Below the pieces are notes generated by a model. The model made no database searches. It saw nothing but the letters and a program-made list of their open reading frames with translations, and was not told the DNA's origin. A stretch of 64,000 nt of DNA from Diplonema japonicum (lineage: Eukaryota > Euglenozoa > Diplonemea > Diplonemida > Diplonemidae): NCBI GenBank assembly GCA_964019335.1, contig OZ025656.1:618001-682000 (forward strand). Reading direction: 5' to 3'. Positions 1 through 10,827 of the stretch are shown here, one piece after another (the first letter of the stretch is position 1; the number at the start of each line of letters is the position of its first letter). The position numbers were made by a program, and so were the translations under genes.

Positions 1-70
1 TTGTTAAATAAAACAACGTATTAAGTAAATACAAAGCATTATTCCACTTGTGGTAGCAGGTTTAACTCGT

Positions 71-103
<33 letters not shown>

Positions 104-184
104 TTCGCGAGCGCAGCGAGTGGACTAAAAAAAAAACCCCCTGCCACCACGCGTGAAATAATGGTAGGTGCTTAATAAATAGCT

Positions 185-185
<1 letters not shown>
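1..185 (-). mobile_element. Foldback element, C-like, cut by the window edge
   Basis: Read on the minus strand it begins at about 185 with TAGCTATTTATTAAG, the same 5' end as the element at 22985-23590. It then forms a long imperfect stem: the arm containing CATTATTTCACGCGTGGTGG pairs with CCACAAGTGGAATAATG, and a poly-T insertion sits near the loop. No coding potential. The rest of the element lies outside the window. Membership in the family is inferred from the shared end sequence and stem layout. Confidence 0.6.
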
Positions 186-229
<44 letters not shown>

Positions 230-1366
230 GGCATGATTAGAGATTATCTGCAGACAAAAAAAAAAAAGAAAAAAAAGAAAAAAAACCAAAAAATAGAAGG
301 GGGGTATTTGGTATTGATCTCTTTTTTTTTTGTTGAAACATGTGCAACCACCAAAAGAAAAAAAAGAAAAAAAGAAAAAAAAAAACAATCTTCTTTTATT
401 TTATTCTTAACCTTGAAAGGACCGGAACTGATAAATAAACGTAACACAGGACTAAGGCATTTTTCGGTGATGTGCTCCCCCTCTTTGAAGAATGGCCTTG
501 TCACACGTACTAAAAGTGGGCCTTTCTTCTTTCACCAGGCGATTCTGGCAGCTTTCCTGAGGCAGGCAACAAACCAGTCGAGTGGATTTAGAGGTGCCTC
601 TCAGCGAATTATTCACCTTAAAGTCAAGAAAACAACGGTCCTTGGGGTTGAAAAATAAGAAGGGGGGGAAAAAAAAAGAGAGAAAAAAAAGTCGGTTCCC
701 CTTTTTGACCAGCGCTTGCAGTACCTTTTCGTTTTTTACAAAAAAAAAAGAAAATAAAAGAAAAAGGAAGGGCTTGTTGTTGCGCACAATCAATCAAAAA
801 AAAAAAGGGGGGGAAAAAACCGGTGTTTTTTTTTCTCTCTCTCTTTTTTTTTTTTCTTCCTCGGTCCCTTTATGTTTGTACGAGACGTTGTTTTTAAATA
901 TAAAAAAAAAGATTTTTTTGTTTACCGGAATGAAAAAAAAAAAAAATAAGAGGAAAATATTTTTAAAAAAAAAAGGGGGATTAGTCCGGGAAGAGGTAAA
1001 GAAATTCAGCTGAAGGGGAGGAGGCGCATAAACAATGAATAGCGTCGATCCGCTTCTTTCCTTCTTTCGTTCTCTTCCCTCCCCCCCCCCCCCAATAATT
1101 TGTTGTTTTTTTAAAGCGGGGAAATATGGTGTTCCTTGTTCTCTTTTTGTTTTTATTTGTTGAGGCGTCCTGTCACATACCGCGGTACCCTTAAATGTCT
1201 CTTTTTTTTTGTTTTTTATTTGTTTTTGGGGACGTTGCTAAAATTCTTCTCCCCCCCCCCCCCCCATCATAGTGAGTTGCTGTTTGGTACTATTTTTTAA
1301 TTTTTAGTTTTTCCCAATTAAATTTCTTTTTTTTAGGTTTTCTACCCCCCCCCCCCCACCCCCCTT

Positions 1367-1394
1367 GGCACGTACAAACGACAGCCAATTTCCT
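1367..1394 (+). repeat. Repeat D, 3' fragment
   Basis: GGCACGTACAAACGACAGCC followed by AATTTCCT matches the 3' end of the roughly 100-bp D repeats at 12676, 14249 and 35261. Only the last ~28 bp are present. Confidence 0.5.
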
Positions 1395-1862
1395 CTTCAA
1401 TTCTGCGACTTTTCCGCGAGTCAGACTTTTTTTTTTTTTTTTTTTTTTCGAATTTTTTTTTTCCTACTGGTTTTTACCTGTGCTAAAAAAAAAAAAAAGT
1501 TTTTTTTCATAGATCTTTATTAAAGAGTATTTGTTTGCCCCCCCCCCCCCCCATCTTTTTGTTTGGGGGGGGTGATGGTCCACTAACACTCCGCAGCCCA
1601 GTTTTTTCTTTTTCGTTTCTGAAAACGACGGTTTTTATTAATTTTGTATGTTATTTTTTTTTGTTTTTATCCTCCTCCCTGTCCTTCTTATTCTCACCAC
1701 ACATCCTATTTCTTTTGACAAAAAAAAAAAAAAAAAGAAAACGTCAGACTCTGTCAAAAAACACACTCCCCACTCCACTGATTTCGTGCATCCTGCCAAA
1801 AGAGTTGTTGCTAACAGCCCCATTATAGTGAATGAAATCTATTTTCTTCTCTGAGGGACTCC

Positions 1863-1882
1863 CTCTCTCTCTCTCTCTCTCT
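1863..1882. repeat. (CT)n microsatellite
   Basis: Ten CT units followed by poly-C and poly-T. Confidence 0.9.
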
Positions 1883-1993
1883 CCCCCTTTTTTTTTTTGT
1901 TAGCAATGTACTTAATAGCCTTCTATTTTTATATGTTTTTTTATTTATGTTTTTGGGTTGTAAGCCACCCGCGGGTTTCCACCCATCGCATTG

Positions 1994-2024
<31 letters not shown>

Positions 2025-2354
2025 GCCCCCCTCCCCTCGGCCCATGCGGTGCATGCAAAAAGGTTTTTTTGTTCCATTTAATGTTTCTCCGAAAGAAGGA
2101 GGAGAAAAAAAAAAATATTTGCACTCAGAGTCTCGGTGGTTCTCATTAGTCGCGGTGCTGATCACCATTATGCACGAAGCCAAACACAGTGCAGGGGGAG
2201 GAAAAAGAAGAGGGATGACAAAATCCTCAATTCTCTTCTTTTCTTTCCTTTTTTTTTTCTTGCTATGTTTCCAGATCTTCTTCCCTCAACACAAGCAACA
2301 CAGAGGGACTCAGGGTCAACCTGGACACAGTAGGACATAAACCGAATCCTGCCC

Positions 2355-2403
<49 letters not shown>

Positions 2404-2826
2404 TCGCAAAAAAAGTGAAAGAAAAAGAAAAGGAAAACTCGCTTTTTGCCAGAAGAAAGTTATTGGGGACGGCCATTGGTGTCTTCCACCTTTATGAGTC
2501 TTCCGCTTTTTGCCAAACCACACCTTCCCCCTTTATTTATTTTTTTTTTTTTTTTATATCGTGGTACTTCTTTCTTTAGGGCATGGAAGGCACTTTTTCC
2601 CTAAAGATTGTCACAGGATGGGCAACAGAAGAGGGCAAGGGGTAGACCAAGTGGTGGATTTTATAGTACTTAAGTAGTTAAGCAAAGTACTCAACCTTTT
2701 TGAACCTTTTGTATTCTGAGGCTTTTTTGCCAGCAAAGTGATAGCAGGCATGGTAACAGCTTACCTCTCCTGACCCGCTTTCCTAGTTTTTTTTTTTTTT
2801 TTTTTTTAATGTCTTCTTTTTTTTTT

Positions 2827-3646
2827 ATATGAGCTCGTCCGGACGAAAATGTCAACACTTTTTTGGGCACCTCCGAAAATTTCTTGTTTTGATTATTTGA
2901 GCAAAAAAAGGGCAGCATGCAACCATAGGAAGATGACATATATGGTGTACATGGCGCCGTCTTTCAATTGCGATGCTTGTTTTGCCATGAGGGTGGCAGG
3001 CTTCGCAACCGGCTGCCCCTGGGAAGCGAAAAATAGAGGTTAAAAAAACGGCGAAAAAAGTTTAAAATGCAATTTCATTGCTTAAAATGCAGCATCTAGG
3101 GTGCATAAAATTGGTGTTCAAGCGCACTTGTGACCCCTGGGTACAACCCAGGGTCGGGTTACTGTTAAAAGTACTTAGCGAAAAATATATGGCGCCGCAT
3201 AGCCCCCGAAAATCCGGTTTTTTACACCCTATTTTTTGGCTTTTTCAAGGGGTTCCTAAGGGATTTTGGCCTTTTTCAGAAAAACCAATTCTTAACACTT
3301 GCCTGCTCATGCAGAGCTTCGACATTGGTATCTTTTCCAGCCCACCCAAAGGTTTCACAGATTTTCAGTCAATCCGGAAAAACGAAAATAAAAAATGGAG
3401 TCTGGGTTATTTGTAACTTCCAAATTGAATTGTTTGCCAAAAACCATTCTAAAAAACATGTTTTTGCACGTGCGTTTTAAAAATAAAACAAACGGCGAGC
3501 ATTTTGACCTATATGGTGATCAAGCTTAGACTGCATTTCTGCACACAAAGTGGTGTCGGACTACTTTTGTACTTAGAAGTTTAACGGGGGTTTTACGCCG
3601 CATAGGAGGGTCATTTGTTGACATTTTTTTCCGGACGAGCTCATAT
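2827..3646. mobile_element. Non-autonomous terminal-inverted-repeat element, about 820 bp
   Basis: The left end reads ATATGAGCTCGTCCGGACGA and continues AAATGTCAACA. The right end is its reverse complement (TGTTGACATTTTTTTCCGGA then CGAGCTCATAT), so the inverted repeats are about 31 bp with two mismatches. The interior is less homopolymer-rich than its surroundings and has a short open frame at 3078-3416 with no recognisable transposase. ATAT at both outer ends could be part of the repeat or a target duplication. It is most likely a MITE-type derivative of a DNA transposon; the superfamily is unknown. Confidence 0.7.
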
Positions 3647-4021
3647 TATTATTATTACTCCTTAGCATGTTGTATCATATTTTTAAAAGCTTTTGTTTTG
3701 TCATTTTTTTTTTGTTCTCTTTTTACAACACACAAACGCGAAAAAAGGTGCAGCAGAAAAGAAAAGAAAAAGAAGAAGAAGAAACCTGTATTGTATACAC
3801 CCCGATACCCCTCTTTTCTTTCTTTTTTTTTTTTTGAGTTCTGTGAATCTCATTTATTTCCCTTGTTCTTTTAATTGCTATCAGTGTCCTTCTTTTTTTT
3901 TTTTCTTTCTTTAATCACTTCTCAATGGGAGGGGGTTTTAAAAAAAAAAAAAAAAAAAAAGGGAATGTGAAAAAAAAAAAAAAAGAAATAGAAGTTAGGA
4001 GGTTTATGGGTGTCGTGGCGG

Positions 4022-4068
<47 letters not shown>

Positions 4069-5098
4069 CGCAAAACCCAGCTAAAACCACTTCTGTTCTG
4101 AGAGTGATTCTTTATGTAAGGAGGGGGGGGGTAGTACAACAGATTATAGGTTTCCCCTAACCCCGGGATTTATAAGGATTCCCTCTCCCTCCCTTCTCCC
4201 TTTCCAGTTTTAAAAGAAAAAAAAATAATAATAATTCACGAGAGGCCTCTTCAGATCCTTCAATTTTACCGGGATCGAACCCAGTCCCAGGGCCGGCCGA
4301 AGTAAAATTGAGAGGAGGAGGAAAAAAAAAATTTTTTTTTTGAAGCATCGAACACCTAAAAGACGGGGGAAAAAAAAAAAGAAGAAAAAGATAATTGATC
4401 TTTGATTTGCTTTTTTTTTAAAAAAAGAAAAGGTGGGGGGTGGGGGCTCTAAAATCCCCGTCCCCCCCCCCCCCCCCCCCCCCTCCTCACAGTTATTGGG
4501 TATAATGAAGATGGCAAATGGCCTCTTTGTAAAAACCGAGAAGATAAAAGTGAGGAATGGCATACTGAAAGGTGAAAAAAAAAGGGAATAAGAAGAAAGG
4601 GATGATGAACATAAATATTCTCGGGGGGGGGGGGGGGTACTGGGGGGGAGTAGGTAATGGGTTATAGGTACCGGGGGGGGGGGGGGGGGGGGCTTCTGGA
4701 GACAGAAATAGAAACCTGTGCTCTGTACAGGGCCAGGTAGCATTTTAAACCAAAAAAAAAATTGCTATTGCAATGTGAAAAAGTGGAGAGACGCACGCTC
4801 AGATTCTATGGGGGGGGGTCTGTTGACTGTTACTTTTTAAAATACTGTATTTTCCCCAAGAATGAGAGAAAAAAAAAGGAAAGATCGGGGGGGGGGATCT
4901 TTTTTTAACTTGCTTTTTCTCGGGCTGGAATGGATTTAAAAACGACGGGGGGCCCAAGGAGTAGACATTTTTACGGATCTGAAGGGTTTTTAAAACATAT
5001 ACTGAAAACTGAATATGGACGCATTACTGAAATACAGAAAAAGTTCCAACGGCAAATCCAGGGGGCGAGAATGAATATTATTTGGGAAACCCTGATCG

Positions 5099-5130
<32 letters not shown>

Positions 5131-6046
5131 AAGGGGTTAATTTAATCAAAAAGAAATTGAAAAACATTTTGTTTTTCCTGCTCTGTTCTTCATGATATCC
5201 TCTTTAAAAAGAAAAAGAATGGTGGGGGGAAAAGAAAATATTTTTCTTTTTTTTTAAAACGGGGGAGGATCTTTCTTCTTCTTTTTGCTTTTTTTTTTTT
5301 GTTGAGAAAATTTTGAAGACGTCTAGAAGAAGAAAAAAAAAACGAAAAAAAAAAGTAAAACAAAAAAATAATAACTTCATCTTTTTTTTTTTGTTTTAAC
5401 AATATTATTGTCGAGACTAAAAACTAGTTGATGGCAGCGTAATGAGCTATTTTATTAGGTAAAATTCCGCTCGTGCACAAACAAATGGAGCGCCAAACTA
5501 TTTTTTTTTTTTTTTAAATTCTCTTTCCACAAGGTTTTGACTTTTGTCTAAACAATTAAAAAAAAAAGAGAAAAGGGGGATGAACGTTCTTTTTTTTTTT
5601 TTTTTTTTAAATACAGGTAACAACCTTCTACCAGTTCCTCATTGCCTCCTTTTTTTTTTTTTTTTTTTTTTCGTTGTATCCTAACCTAACGGTCGAAGGT
5701 GATTTATTTTTTTTATATCTCCTTCCGCTCTCCCGATATTGGATGCCTTTACGGGCCTTCAGCGGGATTTCTTTTTTTTTTTCGTCTTTCCTGCTACGTC
5801 AGCATCTTTTTAATTTTTTATTTCCTCCCCCTCTCTCAGGTCCGAAATTCAAGACACCACCAAAAAAAAAAAAAAAAAAGAGAAAGAAAAAAAAAAAAGA
5901 AAAGAAAAAAGGGGGGAAAAAAAAGAACACATCTTTGTAACTATTTGTTTTTTGCCTTCCCCCAAATGCTAGGGGGTTACCCCCTTCATATCTATTGTGA
6001 GCACCCTGTGCCCAGCGCCCTAACATCCGCGAGGATATGAAGGGAG

Positions 6047-6079
<33 letters not shown>

Positions 6080-6544
6080 CAGAAGGTGTTTTACCCCCCC
6101 TTTTTTTTATCTATTCCCATCCTTCTCTCCCTCTGTAAGTGTCAATCACAAGATGAAGGTCCCCCCTCTGCAGGAGGTCTTCGAAACGATTTCCTTTTTT
6201 TTTTTTTTTACTTTTACTCTCTCTACCTCTCTTCTTCGGTTCTGGTCTTCTTTTCTACTCTTCCCCCCTCTCCAGTTTTTTTTTTTTAAATATCTCCTCT
6301 TCTTTTTGGAGAAAAAAAAGAAGGGGGAAAAAAGGGGGGGGGAGGGGGAGGATGAAAAGGGGGAAAGAGAAAATCCCCTTCTCTTCATTTTCCGTCCCTC
6401 TTTTTCTCATTAGAGCGGGGTGGGTGGATGGAAAAAGAAAAAAAGGAGGGGTTTTTTTTTCCCCGTTCTCCATCCACTGCTACTGCGAGATAAGCTTTCA
6501 TCACCAGGCATCATCGGTAAACTAAAAAAAGGGGGAAAAAAAAA
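3647..6544. other. Homopolymer-rich non-coding stretch
   Basis: Poly-A, poly-T, poly-C and poly-G tracts up to about 40 nt, with an (ATT)n run at 3645-3657. It contains the T-arm-like hairpin at 4260-4311 and a palindromic pair (CCCCCTTCATATC near 5980 and GATATGAAGGG near 6034). AGCTATTTTATTAGG near 5446 could be a remnant of a foldback-element end. No gene seen. Confidence 0.65.
4260..4311 (-). other. tRNA T-arm-like minihelix (possible tRNA-derived remnant)
   Basis: On the minus strand TCAATTTTA and TAAAATTGA form a perfect 9-bp outer stem. Just inside the 3' arm lies GGGTTCGATCCC, which fits the tRNA T-loop / pol III box B consensus. The unit is only 52 nt, with no room for D and anticodon arms, and I find no box A. 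It could be a decayed tRNA or the tail of a tRNA-derived SINE. It is not a functional tRNA. Confidence 0.35.
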
Positions 6545-7284
6545 TAGCTATTTACTGCCAACAAGTAATGACTTTACCGACCTCTCGGTTCCGCATTTTA
6601 CCATCTCGGGCCCTGCGGGCCCTCGACGGTAAAATGCGGAACCTCGAGGTCGGTAAAGCATTACTTGGCGGTAGGTAAGTGGTTTTATTTCACGACACTC
6701 TGAAATTACTTCACCACGAGGGGCACAACAGGGTGACAAGGGGTACAACAAGAGAGGGGTTACAAAGGTTACAATACAAGTTGTTTTTCCTCCTTTTGTT
6801 GACTAAGAGCTGCCGCTGTCGCTGGCATTGCCACTGTCACCATCTCTAATCAGGCCTTCCCATACCTAGCGCGGCCGCTGGCTCCTTTTTTTCTGCTGCT
6901 TCGGTATTTTGAAGTCTTTTGGGGAGCTTGGGTAAGCTGACTAAGTTACCCTTACCCACAGAAGAGTTACCCACAGAAACTGGGAACAAGGCCTAGCCAA
7001 AAGTGGGCAAATTGGGAGGAAAAAGTAGTCCAACTTGGAACTGAGCCGAGGCAAAAGTTGGCCAATTGAGCTGAACCTGGGGGGAAATTAGCAAACTGAG
7101 AGGAAAAAGTAGCCCCACTGGGAACCGAACCGAGGCAAAAATTGGCCTACCGAGGCATATTATTTAACGGAAACCCCCTATTACTTCACGGAAAACAGGC
7201 CATTATTTCACCGTGAAGTAATGAGATTTAGCGTGAAGTAATGGGCCCCCCAGTGCGTGAAGTAATTTCTGAGGAGTGAAATAA
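6545..7284 (+). mobile_element. Foldback element, subfamily A, copy 1
   Basis: The 740-bp element starts TAGCTATTTACTGCCAACAA and ends GAGTGAAATAA. A long 5' stem-loop has arms of about 50 nt at 6551-6602 and 6628-6678 around a GGGCCCTGCGGGCCC centre at 6608-6622. The 3' part carries repeated ATTACTTCAC / ATTATTTCAC words and a CATTATTTCAC / GTGAAGTAATG palindrome near 7200. There is no coding frame. The body is nearly identical to copy 2 (9902-10572) and to the inverted copy 3 (14577-15216). Flanks are A-rich, and no target duplication can be separated from the poly-A. Confidence 0.8.
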
Positions 7285-8129
7285 AAGAGAAAAAAAATCA
7301 CATCAAAACCAGGCCATCATAGCAAGAGAGTGCAACAAGCTTGAAAGCTTCGCGTTTCTTCCAGCGATTCTGTTTACGGTTTAAAAAAACTTTCTACCCA
7401 GCACATAACAGAACAACGGCCAGTTCCTCACCCCTCCCCCCTTTTTTTTTACCCCCCAAAATTTGTGAACTTGTTGGTGATTTTTTTTTTTGTGCTAAAA
7501 AAAAAGTCGCTGTTGAAAGAAGGGGGAGAAAAAAAAACGAAGAAGAACGCAACAAAAGTTTCACAGTAAGAATACTATAGATCAAAAGAAAAAAGAAAAA
7601 AAAAAAAACAAGTAGTCACTTACTTCCTAACACTCTTCTATAGGCCCTTTATATATATATATACGTGTCTGCTACTGTATCTCTGAAGCCCAGCTAGTAT
7701 TTTATATTTCTTTTTTACGGTGACAGAATAATGTGAATTTCACTTGTTGATTAAACGTTAATTTCACTTCAAATGGATTTGAGCACCCCTATTTAGTTTT
7801 TGCCAAATTGGAATTTCTTCTGGAAAGTTTTTTTTATTTTATTATTGTTATTGTTATTCCCTAGAATCTAATCACCCTCGACCGAAGGTGGCAAGAGGGC
7901 ACTATTCAGTTTTCTTTTTTTTTTTCTTCTTTTTTTTTTCTCGCGCGCATGTATCATATTTATTCTTGTTGAAGATTCCAGTTAACGGTTCTTTTCTTTT
8001 TTTTTTTTTCCTGTTTTTTTTTTTCTCCTTTCTTCAGTTATAAGTATATAGGGAGGTAGCCACACGTCAGATTTTTTTTTGGGGGGGGGTGAAAGAAGTT
8101 TATTTTTTTGTTGGCTGGGCTAAAACATT
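7285..8129. other. Non-coding stretch between foldback elements
   Basis: AT-rich with poly-T runs. Near 7395-7430 there is AACAACGGCCAGTTCCTC, matching the 3' end of repeat D. No gene seen. Confidence 0.6.
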
Positions 8130-8555
8130 TTTAGTTCACTCTTCGTCATTTTCCTCACTCATTATTTAACGCGAAAAAAAATGGCCATTATTTAACTAGT
8201 TAAATAATGAGATTTTGCAGTTAAATTATGGGGCTTCGGGGTGAAAAAATGGGTCTTGTCGGGGGAAAAAATGTACCCAACCCCTTGAAAATCTTTTTTG
8301 GGGTGGGGGTATTTTCACTATTTTTGGCCATCTGAGGCCATTCCTTAAAAGTTACCTTATTAAATCCCCAAAAAGGCTAACCTGCGTGAAAAAGAACAGC
8401 AGTGAAAGCAGTGAAGAGTGAGTGACTCAAATGACGAAAAGTGAAATAAAACGACTTACTTGCCGCCAAATGAGCCATTATTTAACACTCGTTACCTTCA
8501 TTCAGGAACTCGAGTTAAATAATGACTCATTATTTGTTGGCAATAAAAATAGCTA
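8130..8555 (-). mobile_element. Foldback element, subfamily B, inverted copy
   Basis: On the minus strand it starts TAGCTATTTTTATTGCCAAC, has a short 5' stem (ATGAGTCATTATTTAACTCG pairing with the ATTATTTAACACTCG side) and ends GACGAAGAGTGAAC. It carries a CATTATTTAACTAGTTAAAT palindrome near 8190-8215. It is the inverted partner of 9354-9901 and shorter internally. No coding frame. Confidence 0.7.
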
Positions 8556-9353
8556 TTTTTTCCTCTTAACCATAAGTTGATTCTTTCTCGTTTTTTTTTT
8601 TTTTTTTTTCATTCTTCTTCGAAAAAAAAAATACAGAGTTCTTTTTTTGCCCAACTAGGGCCTTCGATGGGATAAGAGAGCATGTGACAAAAAAGATTTT
8701 TTGTACCACTTTCTTGTCTTGGGGAGGACAGGACCAAAAAGAAGAAAGAGTGGACCAAAGTGATGGGTCTGATACTAGCTAGGTGCCCAACCCTCACAGT
8801 CAGAGCCTTCCTGCTTATTAGGTAACTATCGTCTTCGGCTGTAACGGGCCATTTCTCAGTTATTCTATTTCCCCCCCCTTCCCTTCTCCCTTCCTCTTTC
8901 CTTGTCACTACCTTTTTTTTTTCTTTTTTTTCCCCCTTTTCTGTTTTAACGTTTATTTTTTTTTTTTTGGCAATTCAGGAACCCGTCGCTATTTTTTTTT
9001 TTTTATATTCTTCCCCCTCCCTCTCTATTCTGCGAACGAAAAAAAAAAGGGGGGGAAGAAATGAAAAAAAGAAAATAATAAAAAAAAAGATTGTGCAATT
9101 ATTTAAAAGGTTTCTTGTTTTTTTATATCGCTCTGGGGGGGGGGGGGGGGGGGGGGTTTACTGGGAAACAAAATGGTTTTTCAATAATTGTCTGGCAGCG
9201 GGGAGAAAACCCCTCCTCCGCTCCCCCCCCCCCCCCCCCCCCCCAGCAACTTTATTTTTTGTGCCCACTTTTCTGATATGGCGGAACGATTTTTCAGAGG
9301 AAAAAAAGGGACGGTTTTTTTTTATTCTTCGAAAAAAAAACAACTAAAAAAAA
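8556..9353. other. Non-coding stretch
   Basis: Poly-T, poly-G (9134-9157) and poly-C (9224-9244) runs. The open frames are low-complexity. No gene or element seen. Confidence 0.65.
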
Positions 9354-9901
9354 CAGCTATTTATTGCCAACAAATAATGAGCCATTATTTAACACTCGTT
9401 ACCGTTTTTTTGCACGAGGGCCCGCAGGGCCCTCGTGCAAAAAATTCGGGAACTCGAGTTAAATAATGGCTCATTTGGCGGCAAGTAAGTCGTTTTATTT
9501 CACTTTTCGTCATTTGAGTCACTCACTCTTCACTGCTTTCACTGCTGTTTTTTTTCACGCAGGTCAGCTTTTTGGGGATTTTCCTAAGGTAATACAGGGT
9601 AGCTATTTCGCCGTGGCATTTAAAGGGGAAGTAAGGCACTTATTCCCACTTTTAAGGGCTGGAATGGCCTCAGATGGCCAAAATAGTCAAAATACCCCCA
9701 CCCCAAACAAGTTTTTCAAGGGGTTGGGTGCATTTTTTTCCACGGCGAGACTCATTTTTCCACTCTGAAGGGCCATTATTTCACTCTGAAGGGCCATTAT
9801 TTAACTGCAAAATCTCATTATTTAACTAGTTAAATAATGGCGATTTCGCGTTAAATAATGAGGCCCCTAGTGAGTGAGGAAAATGACGAAGAGTGAAATA
9901 A
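9354..9901 (+). mobile_element. Foldback element, subfamily B
   Basis: Starts CAGCTATTTATTGCCAACAA. The 5' stem pairs AATGAGCCATTATTTAAC with its complement near 9455-9475 and is capped by a GC-rich hairpin at 9412-9438 whose core GGGCCCGCAGGGCCC is the exact reverse complement of the core in subfamily A. A perfect 24-nt palindrome built from CATTATTTAACT lies at 9814-9837. It ends GACGAAGAGTGAAATAA directly against the start of an A element. No coding frame. Confidence 0.8.
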
Positions 9902-10572
9902 TAGCTATTTACTGCCAACAAGTAATGACTTTCCCGGTCGGTAAAGCATTACTTGGCGGTAGGTAAGTGGTTTTATTTCACGACACTCTGAAATTACTTC
10001 ACCACGAGGGGCACAACAGGGTGACAAGGGGTACAACAAGAGAGGGGTTACAAAGGTTACAATACAAGTTGTTTTTCCTCCTTTTGTTGACTAAGAGCTG
10101 CCGCTGTCGCTGGCATTGCCACTGTCACCATCTCTAATCAGGCCTTCCCATACCTAGCGCGGCCGCTGGCTCCTTTTTTTCTGCTGCTTCGGTATTTTGA
10201 AGTCTTTTGGGGAGCTTGGGTAAGCTGACTAAGTTACCCTTACCCACAGAAGAGTTACCCACAGAAACTGGGAACAAGGCCTAGCCAAAAGTGGGCAAAT
10301 TGGGAGGAAAAAGTAGTCCAACTTGGAACTGAGCCGAGGCAAAAGTTGGCCAATTGAGCTGAACCTGGGGGGAAATTAGCAAACTGAGAGGAAAAAGTAG
10401 CCCCACTGGGAACCGAACCGAGGCAAAAATTGGCCTACCGAGGCATATTATTTAACGGAAACCCCCTATTACTTCACGGAAAACAGGCCATTATTTCACC
10501 GTGAAGTAATGAGATTTAGCGTGAAGTAATGGGCCCCCCAGTGCGTGAAGTAATTTCTGAAGAGTGAAATAA
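9902..10572 (+). mobile_element. Foldback element, subfamily A, copy 2
   Basis: Begins TAGCTATTTACTGCCAACAA immediately after the last base of the B element and ends GAGTGAAATAA. It is nearly identical to copy 1 except that about 69 bp of the GC-rich stem-loop near the 5' end are missing, as expected for deletion within a palindrome. No coding frame. The high identity suggests recent movement or gene conversion. Confidence 0.8.
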
Positions 10573-10827
10573 AGAAAATAAAAAGACCTTTTTTTTTTTT
10601 TTTTTTTTTTTTTACGGCTTTTTATTTGGGAGGGGGTTTTTTTTTACAGTCTAAACACCCTTCTTCATATTTTTCCCCTCCTATATATAAAATATATTTT
10701 TTTATTTATTTTTTTTATTTATCAAAAAAAAAAAAAAGAAAAAAAAAACATAATGCTTTTAATCACAACAGGTCCGAGTTCGACCCCCTCCCTTTTTTTC
10801 ACACAAAAAAAAAAAAAAACAATAATA

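Larger units (their letters stand above)
186..2826. other. Homopolymer-rich non-coding stretch
   Basis: Long poly-T, poly-A and poly-C runs dominate (for example poly-T near 195-224, poly-C near 1080-1093, poly-A near 1994-2022 and 2360-2389). Open frames here translate to Phe/Lys repeats and are not genes. A (CT)n microsatellite lies at 1863-1882 and a short repeat-D fragment at 1367-1394. I see no gene, tRNA or other element. Confidence 0.7.

Noticed and set aside
2827-3646. Assignment of the 820-bp inverted-repeat element to piggyBac
   Set aside because: No TTAA at its borders and the termini do not start with CCC.
4210-4743. 177-residue minus-strand frame and many similar frames in the spacers
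   Set aside because: Composed of poly-Phe, poly-Lys, poly-Gly or poly-Pro from homopolymer tracts.
6545-7284. Assignment of the A elements to Helitrons
   Set aside because: The 5' end is not TC, the 3' end is not CTRR after a hairpin, and no Rep/helicase gene is present; resemblance is only in layout.
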